In this document: positions 1-7,850 of the stretch, one piece after another
Layout of the letters: the number at the start of each line of letters is the position of its first letter
Position numbering within the stretch: position 1 is the first letter of the stretch
Assembly: GCA_020056965.1 (NCBI GenBank)
Contig: JAGVGT010000083.1
Coordinates: 1 to 64,000, forward strand
Reading direction: 5' to 3'
Length of the DNA stretch: 64,000 bases
Source: Deltaproteobacteria bacterium
Lineage (GTDB): Bacteria; Desulfobacterota; Desulfobulbia; Desulfobulbales; JAGXFP01
The notes under the pieces: model-generated
Database searches by the model: none
The model's input: only the letters and a program-made list of their open reading frames with translations
What the model was told of the DNA's origin: nothing
Position numbers and translations under genes: made by a program

Positions 1-1
1 G

Positions 2-91
2 GTGGTGCTGACCGAGCACGACTCGATCGAGGTGGATACCCCCAAAGACCTGGAGCGGGTCGAGGAGATGGTCCGGCAGGGCCTGAGCTAA
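2..91 (+). CDS. kdsB: 3-deoxy-manno-octulosonate cytidylyltransferase, C-terminal end only
   Basis: Only the last 29 codons are inside the window, in frame 2, ending at TAA 89-91. The residues HDSIEVDTPKDLERVEEM match the C-terminal end typical of KdsB, which activates Kdo with CTP for lipopolysaccharide synthesis in the cytoplasm. The catalytic part lies upstream of the window, so the call rests on this short tail. It would fit a Gram-negative host. Confidence 0.65.
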   Translation: MVLTEHDSIEVDTPKDLERVEEMVRQGLS

Positions 92-126
92 ATTTAGGGG
101 CGGTCTGGTCGCCTCGAGGCTTTTCT

Positions 127-157
127 TATAGGTCCCATGGGCCCTATAGGACCTATA
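127..157. repeat. tatagg-type palindromic intergenic repeat, copy 1
   Basis: This stretch reads ataggtcc...ggacctat, an imperfect palindrome built from alternating tatagg/ggtcc/ccatgg blocks. A related but diverged block lies at 4346-4398. It sits 36 bp after kdsB and 60 bp before mdh, so it may act as a hairpin, but there is no T-run that would make it a standard terminator. That such repeats are scattered through the rest of the genome is inference. Confidence 0.55.
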
Positions 158-216
158 ACTCCAAAATTAATGAAAAAAATTTCCCAAGATTAACCAATAT
201 TTCACGAGGTAACACC

Positions 217-1143
217 ATGCGCAAAAAGATCACCATCATCGGCTCCGGCAATGTCGGGGCCACCGCCGCCCACTGGGCGGCCAGCCGCGGGCTGGGCAAC
301 GTGGTTCTCCTGGACGTGGTCGAGGGGATTCCCCAGGGCAAGGCCCTTGATCTGCTGCAGGCCGGGCCGGTGGACGGCTTCAACAACCTGATCACCGGCA
401 CCAACGACTTTGCCGATTCGGCCAACTCCGACGTGGTGATCATCACCGCCGGCCTGGCCCGCAAACCTGGGATGAGCCGCGATGACCTCCTGGCCAAGAA
501 CGTGGCCATCGTCAAGTCCTGCGCCGAGCAGGCCGCCAAACATTCGCCCAACTGCGTGATGATCGTGGTCACCAACCCCATCGACGCCATGGTCTACACC
601 GCCTTCAAGGTCGCCGGGCTACCCAGCCGGCGGGTGATCGGCATGGCCGGGGTGCTGGACTCGGCCCGTTATCGCACCTTCCTCGCTCTGGAGCTGGGGG
701 TCGCCCCCCGCGATGTCAGCGCCATGGTCATGGGCATCCACGGCGACCACATGCTGCCCCTGGTGCGGCTGGCCAACGTCTCGGGCATCCCGGTCACTGA
801 TCTGATCCCGGCCGACAGGCTGGCCGGGATCGTCAAGCGCACCCAGCACGGTGGCGGCGAGATCGTCAACCACCTGAAGACCGGCAGCGCCTTCTACACC
901 CCCGGCCTGGCCGCGGTGGAGATGGCTGAGGCGGTGCTGACCGATTCCAAGCGGGTCCTGCCCTGCGCCGCCTATGTCGAGGGCGAATTCGGCTTCTCCG
1001 GCTGCTTCCTCGGCGTCCCGGTGGTGCTGGGCGAGGGCGGGGTAGAGCGGATCATCGAGTTCAAGTTGACCGACGATGAGCAGGCGGCCATGGCCGTCTC
1101 CGAGGCGGCGGTCCGCAAGCAGATGGCCGAGACCGGCCTCTAG
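217..1143 (+). CDS. mdh: Malate dehydrogenase (LDH-like family)
   Basis: The 308-residue protein has the usual length of LDH-type malate dehydrogenases, which oxidise malate to oxaloacetate with NAD+ in the cytoplasm. A Rossmann GxGxxG lies at residues 9-14, an ARKPGMSR substrate loop around residues 88-95, a TNPID segment follows, and the catalytic His is in GIHGDHM (His175). The segment reads IHGDHM where GHGDTM is common, so the family is clear but the exact subtype less so. The start is supported by a purine-rich cacgaggt just upstream. It stands alone between kdsB and a YvcK-like gene. Confidence 0.93.
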   Translation: MRKKITIIGSGNVGATAAHWAASRGLGNVVLLDVVEGIPQGKALDLLQAGPVDGFNNLITGTNDFADSANSDVVIITAGLARKPGMSRDDLLAKNVAIVKSCAEQAAKHSPNCVMIVVTNPIDAMVYTAFKVAGLPSRRVIGMAGVLDSARYRTFLALELGVAPRDVSAMVMGIHGDHMLPLVRLANVSGIPVTDLIPADRLAGIVKRTQHGGGEIVNHLKTGSAFYTPGLAAVEMAEAVLTDSKRVLPCAAYVEGEFGFSGCFLGVPVVLGEGGVERIIEFKLTDDEQAAMAVSEAAVRKQMAETGL

Positions 1144-1169
1144 GCGGACTTTGGATTGATCGAGGGGCG

Positions 1170-3449
1170 GTGATGGCGAACCAGGCGGTAAACAGGCTGC
1201 TGACGGAGCTGGTGGAGAGCGGATTTTCACCACTCGACCTGGTGGCCGGCCGGGATTTGGTCGAAAAGGTGGTCGAGCTGGCCCTGGCCGGTCCGCCGCC
1301 GGGGCCGCCCGCTTTAACTGATGGGCTGGCCAGGCTGGCCGCCGGCCTGGAAGAGGTCGATACCGCCGATCTTAAAGTCGTGGTGTTCGGTGGCGGCACC
1401 GGGCTCTCCAACCTGGTCGGCGGTGACAGCCGCCACCCGGACTGGCCGGAGGACCCCTTCCGGGGTCTCAAGGAACTGTTCCCGCAGACCAGCGCGGTGG
1501 TCTGCATCACCGATGACGGCGGCTCCACCGGCGAGCTGCTCAAGGATCTCGACCTGGTCGCTTTGGGCGATCTGCGCCACGTCCTGCTCTCTTCCATCCG
1601 GTTGCGCCGGCTCCAGAGCCAGTACCGCCTTTCCGAGAAACGTTGCCGGCAGGTGGCGACGGTCCTGCACCACCTTTTCAACCACCGCTTCACGATGCCT
1701 CCGGCCGATCTTAACTCTCTGCTGGGCCAGGCCGGTATTGATCTAACGGTCCTGCCGGCCCGGATGCACAAGAGGCTCAGGGCCTTGCTGGTCGGTTTGT
1801 TCGAAGACCCGGAGCTTTGGCCGCTCCTGCTGCGCCCCCATTGCCTGGGCAATCTCCTGCTGGTTTCGGCGGTGTCCGCCAGTGCCGAGGCCGGTGGCGG
1901 CGAGGTGGACTGGTCGGCCGCCCTGCCCGGGGCCCTGGCTGATCTCGCCGAGTTGCTGGGGGCCGGGGCCGATGCGGTGCTGCCCTGTTGTACCACCCCC
2001 TCCCAGCTCAAGCTCCTGTACGCCAACGGGGTGATGGTCACCGGCGAGTACAAGGCCGGCCACGCCCGGCGGGGTTGCCCGGTGGAGCGGGCCTTCGTGG
2101 CGACCTGCGGGAAACCGATGGTGCCGGGCCGGGTCCTGGAGCTGATTGGGGCGGCGGACCTCATCATCTATGCCCCGGGCAGCCTCTACACCAGCATCAT
2201 CCCGATTCTCCAGCTGCCGGCCATCGTCGGGGCGATCCGGGCCAATTCGACGGCGCTCAAGCTGCTGGTCACCAACCTCTGGGTCCAAAAAGGCGAGACC
2301 GACCTGGCCCCCCATGCCGGCGGCCGCCGCTTTCATGTCTCCGACCTGCTCGCCGCCTACCAGCGCAACATCCCCGGCGGGATCAGCGGCCTCTTCCAGG
2401 AGGTGGTGGTCATGGGGCTGCACGATATCCCCGGCAGCATCCTGCAGAGCTATGCCCTGGAAGGTAAGGTGCCCATCTACTTCGACCGGGAGCGGGTGGC
2501 CTCCCTGCGTCTCCTGCCTTTGGAGTGTCGGATCTATTCCGCCCAGGCCCTGGAGAAGAGGCGGGTGGTTCAGCATGATCCTGTCGCCCTGGCCAAAGCG
2601 ATCCGGGCCATCTGGGCGGTCCGGGAACGACTGGCTCCACCTTCGTCGGTTCCGGTGATTGCGGACCCCTTGCTGCTTCGGGTCAACCCCCATGGGCAGA
2701 CCCCGGCCCGCCGCTACGCCGCCCTTGAGGCCAGGCTTCGCGAACTGGTCATCGAACCGGCCCTGCACCAGGGTCTGGCGGAAATTCTCTGGCGCCATCA
2801 GGATATCGCCCAGACCCACCTCGAAAACCTGGCCGGGCTGGTCCTGGTTGACCCCCAGGAGTGGCCCCGTTCTCAGGAATGGGACCGGATATTTTCTTTT
2901 TATGACCCAACTGATCGGTTGATCAAAATCCGGGCCGACATCTTCGCCGAGCCGGACCGTTTCGAGCTGGCCTTCCTGGTCGCCCTGGGCGAGTCCCTGT
3001 TGGGTAACTATGCGGCCGCCAAGGAAATGCAGCCGGTGGTCGACGAGACGGGTCTGTTGGGCCGGGTCTTTCGGGTCACCTTGCGCCCCCTGGCTGAGCG
3101 GCAGGCCTGGCTGGGTGACGCCGATCTGCACGACTACCTGCGGCTGGCCCGGATGAGTCGCTCCGAGCGCAATCCTCTGGTCTACACCCGGCTGGTCAGC
3201 GGCGCCGAGGGCTTCACCCCGCCTGGGTTGCTCTTCGGCCTGGTTTACGCCTGGTATCTCGACAACCGTTTTGCCCCCCATATCGAATACAAGATGGCTA
3301 TTCTCCGCATGGAGGTGCCGGACATGATCCCCGAGCAGGTCAAGGTCGGGGGCCGGCGGCGGTTGCTGGTCGATTTCTTCCGGCGCCGGGTCTTCGGCTT
3401 TGCCGATGTGGAACTGGGGCCGGAGATCTCGGACTGGAACGAAACATGA
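1170..3449 (+). CDS. YvcK/CofD-like family protein with long C-terminal extension
   Basis: At 759 residues this is about twice the usual size of YvcK/CofD proteins (roughly 300-450 residues). The N-terminal 70 residues are followed by the family signature VVVFGGGTGLSNLVGG (GGGTG at 74-78) and ITDDGGSTGELLKDL (about 112-126). The CofD-like domain runs to about residue 470 and includes the YAPGSLYTSIIP segment. The last 290 residues match nothing I recognise; they are mostly helical and rich in Arg and Leu. YvcK proteins bind nucleotide-sugar ligands and affect cell-wall and central metabolism; CofD transfers a phospholactyl group. Neither activity can be assigned here. The stop overlaps the next start by 4 bp (ATGA), so the two are probably translated together. 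Confidence 0.8.
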   Translation: MMANQAVNRLLTELVESGFSPLDLVAGRDLVEKVVELALAGPPPGPPALTDGLARLAAGLEEVDTADLKVVVFGGGTGLSNLVGGDSRHPDWPEDPFRGLKELFPQTSAVVCITDDGGSTGELLKDLDLVALGDLRHVLLSSIRLRRLQSQYRLSEKRCRQVATVLHHLFNHRFTMPPADLNSLLGQAGIDLTVLPARMHKRLRALLVGLFEDPELWPLLLRPHCLGNLLLVSAVSASAEAGGGEVDWSAALPGALADLAELLGAGADAVLPCCTTPSQLKLLYANGVMVTGEYKAGHARRGCPVERAFVATCGKPMVPGRVLELIGAADLIIYAPGSLYTSIIPILQLPAIVGAIRANSTALKLLVTNLWVQKGETDLAPHAGGRRFHVSDLLAAYQRNIPGGISGLFQEVVVMGLHDIPGSILQSYALEGKVPIYFDRERVASLRLLPLECRIYSAQALEKRRVVQHDPVALAKAIRAIWAVRERLAPPSSVPVIADPLLLRVNPHGQTPARRYAALEARLRELVIEPALHQGLAEILWRHQDIAQTHLENLAGLVLVDPQEWPRSQEWDRIFSFYDPTDRLIKIRADIFAEPDRFELAFLVALGESLLGNYAAAKEMQPVVDETGLLGRVFRVTLRPLAERQAWLGDADLHDYLRLARMSRSERNPLVYTRLVSGAEGFTPPGLLFGLVYAWYLDNRFAPHIEYKMAILRMEVPDMIPEQVKVGGRRRLLVDFFRRRVFGFADVELGPEISDWNET

Positions 3450-4351
3450 GCGGCATCACTTTGGCGGAGTACGACCCGGCCGCCCCCCGCCAGCAACTGC
3501 ATGCCCTGCTTAAGGCGCCTGGAGCCCTTGCCGCCGGTCTAAGTGAACGGTTGCGCTGTCTGTGTCCGGGGATCGTGGTCAGTCATGATTCCGAAGGCGA
3601 ACTGCTGCTGGTGGCCTTTCCCGAGGCGGGTGAACGGGCGGTCTTTTTGCGGGCCCTGGTCGAGGTGTTGGATGTTTACTCCGGCGCTCCGGCCGGGACG
3701 GCCCCGGAGTTGTTGGAGACCCGGCTGGTGGCAGTTCCGGAGGTGAATGAACCGGAGCTGCCTTTTTCTCGCCACTTCCGCTTGTTAACCGATCCCACCC
3801 GCATAATTCCCGGCGAACCCTATCTGCTTCTGAAACATGGCACCAGCTTTGGCTCCGGCCGCCATCCTTCCACCCGGCTGGCCATGGCGGCCCTGGATCG
3901 ACTGGCTGAAGGCGCGGTGGTGTTTCCGGACCGGGTGCTCGATGTGGGCTGCGGTTCGGGCATTCTGGCCCTCGCCTGTGGATTGTTGGGGGCGCGGGAG
4001 GTGCTGGGGGTCGATATCGAGGCCGAGGCGCTGGCGGTGGCGGCCGGGAATGCCGAGGCCAACAACCAGGCCGACCGGGTGTGCTTCTCCGCCCAGCCTC
4101 TGGCCGAGTTGATCGGGCCATACGAGTTGCTGGTGGTCAACGTCACCGGCGCGGTGATGGGCGGAATGGCGGGGGAGTTTGCCCGCCTGGTTTGCCCCGG
4201 CGGCTGGCTGGTGGTTTCCGGATTGCAGGGGCGGCAGCTGGGTGAGATGGTTGAAGTGCTTGGCCGGTTGGGCTTTGCGGAGGTAGAGCAGTTTAGCGCC
4301 GGACCCTGGCGGGCCGGGTTGTTGCAGTTCGGCGGTTCCGGTTCGGTATAG
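3446..4351 (+). CDS. prmA: PrmA-like methyltransferase (ribosomal protein L11 methyltransferase family)
   Basis: The 301-residue protein has a weakly conserved N-terminal region and then the PrmA core: the KHGTSFGSGRHPSTRLA segment, the SAM-binding motif DVGCGSG (residues 166-172), and the VVNVTGAVMG segment where canonical PrmA has a VANI-type motif. PrmA trimethylates ribosomal protein L11 on Lys and the N-terminus. The changed motif and the partner gene leave room for another protein substrate. It starts inside the stop of the YvcK-like gene (ATGA), and its own stop lies in a tatagg-type repeat. Confidence 0.8.
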   Translation: MSGITLAEYDPAAPRQQLHALLKAPGALAAGLSERLRCLCPGIVVSHDSEGELLLVAFPEAGERAVFLRALVEVLDVYSGAPAGTAPELLETRLVAVPEVNEPELPFSRHFRLLTDPTRIIPGEPYLLLKHGTSFGSGRHPSTRLAMAALDRLAEGAVVFPDRVLDVGCGSGILALACGLLGAREVLGVDIEAEALAVAAGNAEANNQADRVCFSAQPLAELIGPYELLVVNVTGAVMGGMAGEFARLVCPGGWLVVSGLQGRQLGEMVEVLGRLGFAEVEQFSAGPWRAGLLQFGGSGSV

Positions 4352-4398
4352 GACTTATAGGTCTCATGGTCCCTATGAGTCCCATAGCTCCTGTAAGT
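4346..4398. repeat. tatagg-type palindromic intergenic repeat, copy 2
   Basis: The blocks tataggactt, ataggtctca, tggtccctat, gagtcccata repeat the words of the 127-157 element in changed order. The TAG stop of the prmA-like gene is contributed by the first block. It separates convergent prmA and queE, so it could form a bidirectional hairpin, but no U-tract is seen. Confidence 0.5.
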
Positions 4399-4410
4399 CA
4401 GCCGAGCCGA

Positions 4411-5082
4411 TTATCTGCCCCGGTCAGCCTCCGGCCAGAGCACCTTGTGGAGCTGGATCTGCAGCCGCACTCCCAGTCGGTCGGCCAGGATCCAGTCGGC
4501 GAGAGTCCCCGGCTCCAGCAGGGCGGTCATCGGGGAAAAATGGATGATCCGGCGGCCGGGCAGTGGCTGGAGCCGCAAAAAGTCCACCGCCCAGTTGTAG
4601 TCGTCCCGCGAGGAGATGACGAATTTTAACTCGTCTTCCGGGCAGAGCAGCAGCAGGTTGTTCCGGTCGAAACTCTCGCCGGTCCCGCTGTCGGGGCACT
4701 TGACGTCGACGATTTTTACCACCCCGGCCGGGACCCGGTCCAAGGGCAGGCTGCCGTTGGTCTCCAGGAGCACCCGGCGGCCGCCGGCCAGGAGGGATTC
4801 CATCAGCTGGTAAACCTCTTCCTGGAGCAGTGGTTCACCGCCGGTGATCTCCACCGGAAAGCCCGGGTATTCGGCGGCGAAGGCCAGGATTTCCGCCAGA
4901 CTCCGGCGGGTGGGCACCTCTTCGTTGGCGTAGCGGGCGTCGCAGAAATTGCACTGCAGGTTGCAGCCGGCCAGGCGGATAAAGACGCAGGGCTGCCCGG
5001 CGTAACTCGATTCGCCCTGGATACTGAAGAACAGCTCGGCTATGTCAAGCGCCGGCAGGGTCTTCACGGTAGACGACTCCAC
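4411..5082 (-). CDS. queE: 7-carboxy-7-deazaguanine synthase (radical SAM)
   Basis: QueE converts 6-carboxytetrahydropterin to 7-carboxy-7-deazaguanine in queuosine and deazaguanine biosynthesis. The 223-residue protein starts with the family segment FFSIQGESSYAGQPCVFIRLAGC and has a CxxxCxxC Fe-S/SAM cluster motif at Cys40, Cys44 and Cys47, followed by EITGGEPLLQ. The start is GTG and lies 38 bp inside queD, so the two genes overlap and are surely cotranscribed. No preQ1 riboswitch was recognised upstream of the pair. Confidence 0.93.
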   Translation of the reverse strand: MESSTVKTLPALDIAELFFSIQGESSYAGQPCVFIRLAGCNLQCNFCDARYANEEVPTRRSLAEILAFAAEYPGFPVEITGGEPLLQEEVYQLMESLLAGGRRVLLETNGSLPLDRVPAGVVKIVDVKCPDSGTGESFDRNNLLLLCPEDELKFVISSRDDYNWAVDFLRLQPLPGRRIIHFSPMTALLEPGTLADWILADRLGVRLQIQLHKVLWPEADRGR

Positions 5083-5428
5083 AGCTGTCGGTTTCCCGCA
5101 CCTCTACACTGTAAGGGGCGTAGTGCGGGCCGCGCAGGGATTCCTTCAGGTTGTTGAAGATATAGACGGCGATGTTCTCCGAGGAGGGGTTGGCGGCCAG
5201 AAAGGCCGGGTGTTCGTTGAGGTCGCGGTGATCGAGGGTTTCCAGCGCTTCCTTGACGGCGTTTTTCGCCACCCGGAAGTCCACGGCCATGCCCAGTTCA
5301 TCCAGTTGACTGGCCCGCACCGTCACCACAATCTTCCAGTTGTGGCCGTGCGGTCTTTCGCAGTTGCCCGGATAATTGCGGAGATGGTGGCCGGCCGAGA
5401 AATGGCTTTCCACAAAGATGTCGAACAT
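5045..5428 (-). CDS. queD: 6-carboxy-5,6,7,8-tetrahydropterin synthase
   Basis: The 127-residue protein is of normal QueD length. It has the zinc-binding histidines in SHFSAGHHL (residues 8-16) and ERPHGHNW (24-31), the catalytic Cys23, and a TLDHRDLNEHP segment. QueD makes carboxytetrahydropterin from dihydroneopterin triphosphate, the substrate of the QueE encoded by the overlapping downstream gene. A ggaggcaagc sequence just before the ATG is a good ribosome binding site. Confidence 0.93.
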   Translation of the reverse strand: MFDIFVESHFSAGHHLRNYPGNCERPHGHNWKIVVTVRASQLDELGMAVDFRVAKNAVKEALETLDHRDLNEHPAFLAANPSSENIAVYIFNNLKESLRGPHYAPYSVEVRETDSCGVVYREDPAGA

Positions 5429-5609
5429 GCTTGCCTCCTGGCCGGCCCGGCATCGGGACGGCCTGCGATTCTATTTGCTGGTGGGCCGGTGGTGATATAT
5501 CTTGAAAGTTCACCGGTTATTTACTACTAATGTCTGACTTTTTTACCCGATGACAACGATTCTTGACAGCTATATTTCCTGAGCCAACCGCATTCAGAGG
5601 TACCCGCCC

Positions 5610-6968
5610 GTGGCCTTGATCGCCCCTTTCCGCGGCCTGCGTTATAATTCCGAGAAGATCGCCAATCTCGAAGAGGTGGTGACCCCGCCCTATGATGTCA
5701 TCGATGACCAGGCCCAGGCCGACCTCCTGCGCCGCAACCCCTACAGCATGATCCGGCTCGATCTGAGCAAGAGCGTCAAGAGCGAGGAGATGACCGAGGG
5801 GCGCTATCAGCAGTCCCGGCAACTCCTCGACGAGTGGCTGGCGGCCGGAGTGCTGCGCCGCGATGAGACCCCGGCCATCTACCTGTATTTCATTGACTAC
5901 CAGCACCCATCCGGCCGCCGCCTGACCCGCAAGGGGCTGGTCTGTCTGACCGGTCTGGCCGAATTCTCAGAGGGGATCGTCAAGCCCCACGAGCAGATCT
6001 TTCGCGGCGTGGTCACCGACCGGCTGAGGCTGCTCGACGCCTGTCGGACCCAGTTCAGCCAGGTCTTTTCGATCTTTCCCGATCCGCTCGGCCAGGTCAT
6101 GGCCCTGCTGGAGCCGGCCCGCGAGGTGGCGCCCCTTGGCCAGTGTCAGGACAAAGACGGTTGTCGCCACGCGCTCTGGCGGGTTTCCGACCCGGCGGTG
6201 ATCGCCCAGGTCCGCGAGTTGTTCCGGACCAAGTGTGTGTATATTGCCGACGGCCACCACCGCTACAACACCGCCCTGCAGATGCGCGAATTGATGACCA
6301 GCCGTCAAGGCGAAGTGGCCGGTGCCAGCCCCTTCAACTTCGCCATGATGTATCTCTGCCCCATGGAAGACCCGGGCCTCTCGGTGCTGCCGACCCACCG
6401 CTTGGTCCGTCTGCCCCGCCGGGGCGCGGCCGCCCTGGTCGAACTGCTGGCCGCCGGTTTTGTCGCCGAGGAGATCCGGGGCGGCAGCCGCGAGGCGCTG
6501 GTCGCCGAGGTGCTGTTGCGGATGGACGAGCGTCGCGCGGCCAGCATGACCTTCGGTCTTTACCACCCCGGCGAGGACCGCTGCTTCCTGTTGAGCTTGA
6601 AAGAGGGGCGCATGGAGTCCGAAGGTTTCGACTCGATCCCGCCGGAACTGCGGCAACTCGACGTGGTGGTGCTTTCCGAACTGATCCTGGGTCGCTACCT
6701 GGGCCTCGACCATCACCGCTGCGAGGCGGAGCACCTGATCGACTACTTCAGCGACCCGGATGAGGCCCTGGACAAGGCGGTCAAGGAGTCGCAGGCGGGC
6801 GAGGGCGACAGCGTGGTCTTCCTGATGAACAATACCCTGGTGGACCAGGTCCGCCAGGTCTCCGACGCCGGGCTGATCATGCCCCACAAATCGACCTACT
6901 TCTACCCCAAGGTCCTGACCGGCCTGGTCATGAACCAGCTGGTGGAAGGGGAAAAGGTTGATGGCTAA
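5610..6968 (+). CDS. DUF1015 family protein (SerK/HTP kinase-like)
   Basis: The 452-residue protein has the DUF1015 opening IAPFRGLRYN...VVTPPYDVID and the conserved YIADGHHRYNTAL segment (about residues 210-222). Members include archaeal serine kinase SerK, and many are uncharacterised in anaerobes. The start is GTG (GTG GCC TTG ATC), giving MALIAPF, which matches the usual family start. It is divergent from queD and has no obvious operon partner; a TrmN6-like gene follows after a 107-bp space. Confidence 0.85.
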   Translation: MALIAPFRGLRYNSEKIANLEEVVTPPYDVIDDQAQADLLRRNPYSMIRLDLSKSVKSEEMTEGRYQQSRQLLDEWLAAGVLRRDETPAIYLYFIDYQHPSGRRLTRKGLVCLTGLAEFSEGIVKPHEQIFRGVVTDRLRLLDACRTQFSQVFSIFPDPLGQVMALLEPAREVAPLGQCQDKDGCRHALWRVSDPAVIAQVRELFRTKCVYIADGHHRYNTALQMRELMTSRQGEVAGASPFNFAMMYLCPMEDPGLSVLPTHRLVRLPRRGAAALVELLAAGFVAEEIRGGSREALVAEVLLRMDERRAASMTFGLYHPGEDRCFLLSLKEGRMESEGFDSIPPELRQLDVVVLSELILGRYLGLDHHRCEAEHLIDYFSDPDEALDKAVKESQAGEGDSVVFLMNNTLVDQVRQVSDAGLIMPHKSTYFYPKVLTGLVMNQLVEGEKVDG

Positions 6969-7075
6969 TTCCAAGTTCAAATCAGAAGTAGAACGCGGAG
7001 GCAAGTGAGCGGCGACGAGACAGTACATTTCGGTACGGCGAGGAGCCGCGCAGCGCCGCCGACAAAGTTATACGA
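6969..7075. repeat. Candidate REP-like intergenic repeat
   Basis: The 107-bp space between the DUF1015 gene and trmN holds the run gaacgcggaggcaagtgagc, then agtac-atttcg-gtac and cgaggagccgcgcagcgccg, ending in caaagtta. The GCGGCG/CGCCGC words and the gtac pair give it dyad symmetry. Its look is that of a dispersed intergenic repeat, but no second copy is in the window, so this is inference. Confidence 0.35.
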
Positions 7076-7828
7076 ATGATTTGGAATTTGGATGAACTTC
7101 CCGCCCGGGAACTGACCGACGACACCCTCTTTGCGGGGCGGCTCATCTGCCGCCAACATCGCGACGGCTACCGTTTCTCGGTGGACGCCGTCCTGCTCGC
7201 CCATTTCTTTACCCCCCGGCCCGCTGAGTCGATTCTTGACCTCGGCTGCGGCTGCGGGGTTATACCCCTGATTCTCGCCTACCGCTGGTCGAACTTAAAC
7301 CTGACCGGCCTGGAGTTGCAGCCGCAACTGGCCGCTCTGGCCCGGCGCAACGTGACCGATAACGGCCTGGCGGCTCGGATTGCTGTGGTCGGGGGGGATC
7401 TGCGCGCCATCGGTAGCCTTTTTGGACCGGGCCAGTTCCAGCGGGTGGTCTGCAACCCCCCCTTTTATCGGAGCGAGGGGGCGCGGCTCAATCTCGATCC
7501 CGAGCGGCGACTGGCCCGGCATGAAGTGGCCGTCGAGTTGGCCGAGGTGGTGGCGGCGGCGGCCTGGCTGTTGCACAAGGGGGGGCGGGTTGATCTGGTC
7601 TATCCGGCCGAACGACTGGCGGCGCTGCTCGCCGCCCTGCGTGAGGCGGAGTTGGAACCCAAGCGGTTGCAGGTGGTCCACAGCTTTCCCGGCGGCCCCG
7701 GTAAACTGGTGCTGGTCGAGGCTTTGAAAGGCGGCGGTGAGGAGCTGGAAATCCTGCCGCCGTTTTTTATTTATCAACAGCAGGGGGGAGAATACAGCCC
7801 GGAGATGGCCAGGTGCTACGAACCATGA
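7076..7828 (+). CDS. trmN6: tRNA1(Val) (adenine37-N6)-methyltransferase family protein
   Basis: The 250-residue class I methyltransferase has the TrmN6-type opening DGYRFSVDAVLLAHF, the SAM-binding motif DLGCGCGVI and the N6-adenine methylase motif NPPFY at residues 127-131. TrmN6 methylates A37 of tRNA1(Val) in the cytoplasm. It is convergent with the amidase gene, with only 22 bp between the stops. Confidence 0.85.
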   Translation: MIWNLDELPARELTDDTLFAGRLICRQHRDGYRFSVDAVLLAHFFTPRPAESILDLGCGCGVIPLILAYRWSNLNLTGLELQPQLAALARRNVTDNGLAARIAVVGGDLRAIGSLFGPGQFQRVVCNPPFYRSEGARLNLDPERRLARHEVAVELAEVVAAAAWLLHKGGRVDLVYPAERLAALLAALREAELEPKRLQVVHSFPGGPGKLVLVEALKGGGEELEILPPFFIYQQQGGEYSPEMARCYEP

Positions 7829-7850
7829 TGACCGCAATCCGGCCGATTGA

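Noticed and set aside
1743..3281. 512-codon open frame opposite the YvcK-like gene
   Set aside because: Composition (Gln, Gly, Pro, His) is that of an antisense shadow, and the sense protein has clear motifs.
5429..5530. preQ1 riboswitch upstream of queD
   Set aside because: The leader was inspected for the small H-type pseudoknot pattern of preQ1 riboswitches; no convincing pairing was found.
5573..5595. TTGACA upstream of the DUF1015 gene
   Set aside because: At 17 bp spacing there is no -10-like hexamer (aaccgc), so I do not call a promoter.
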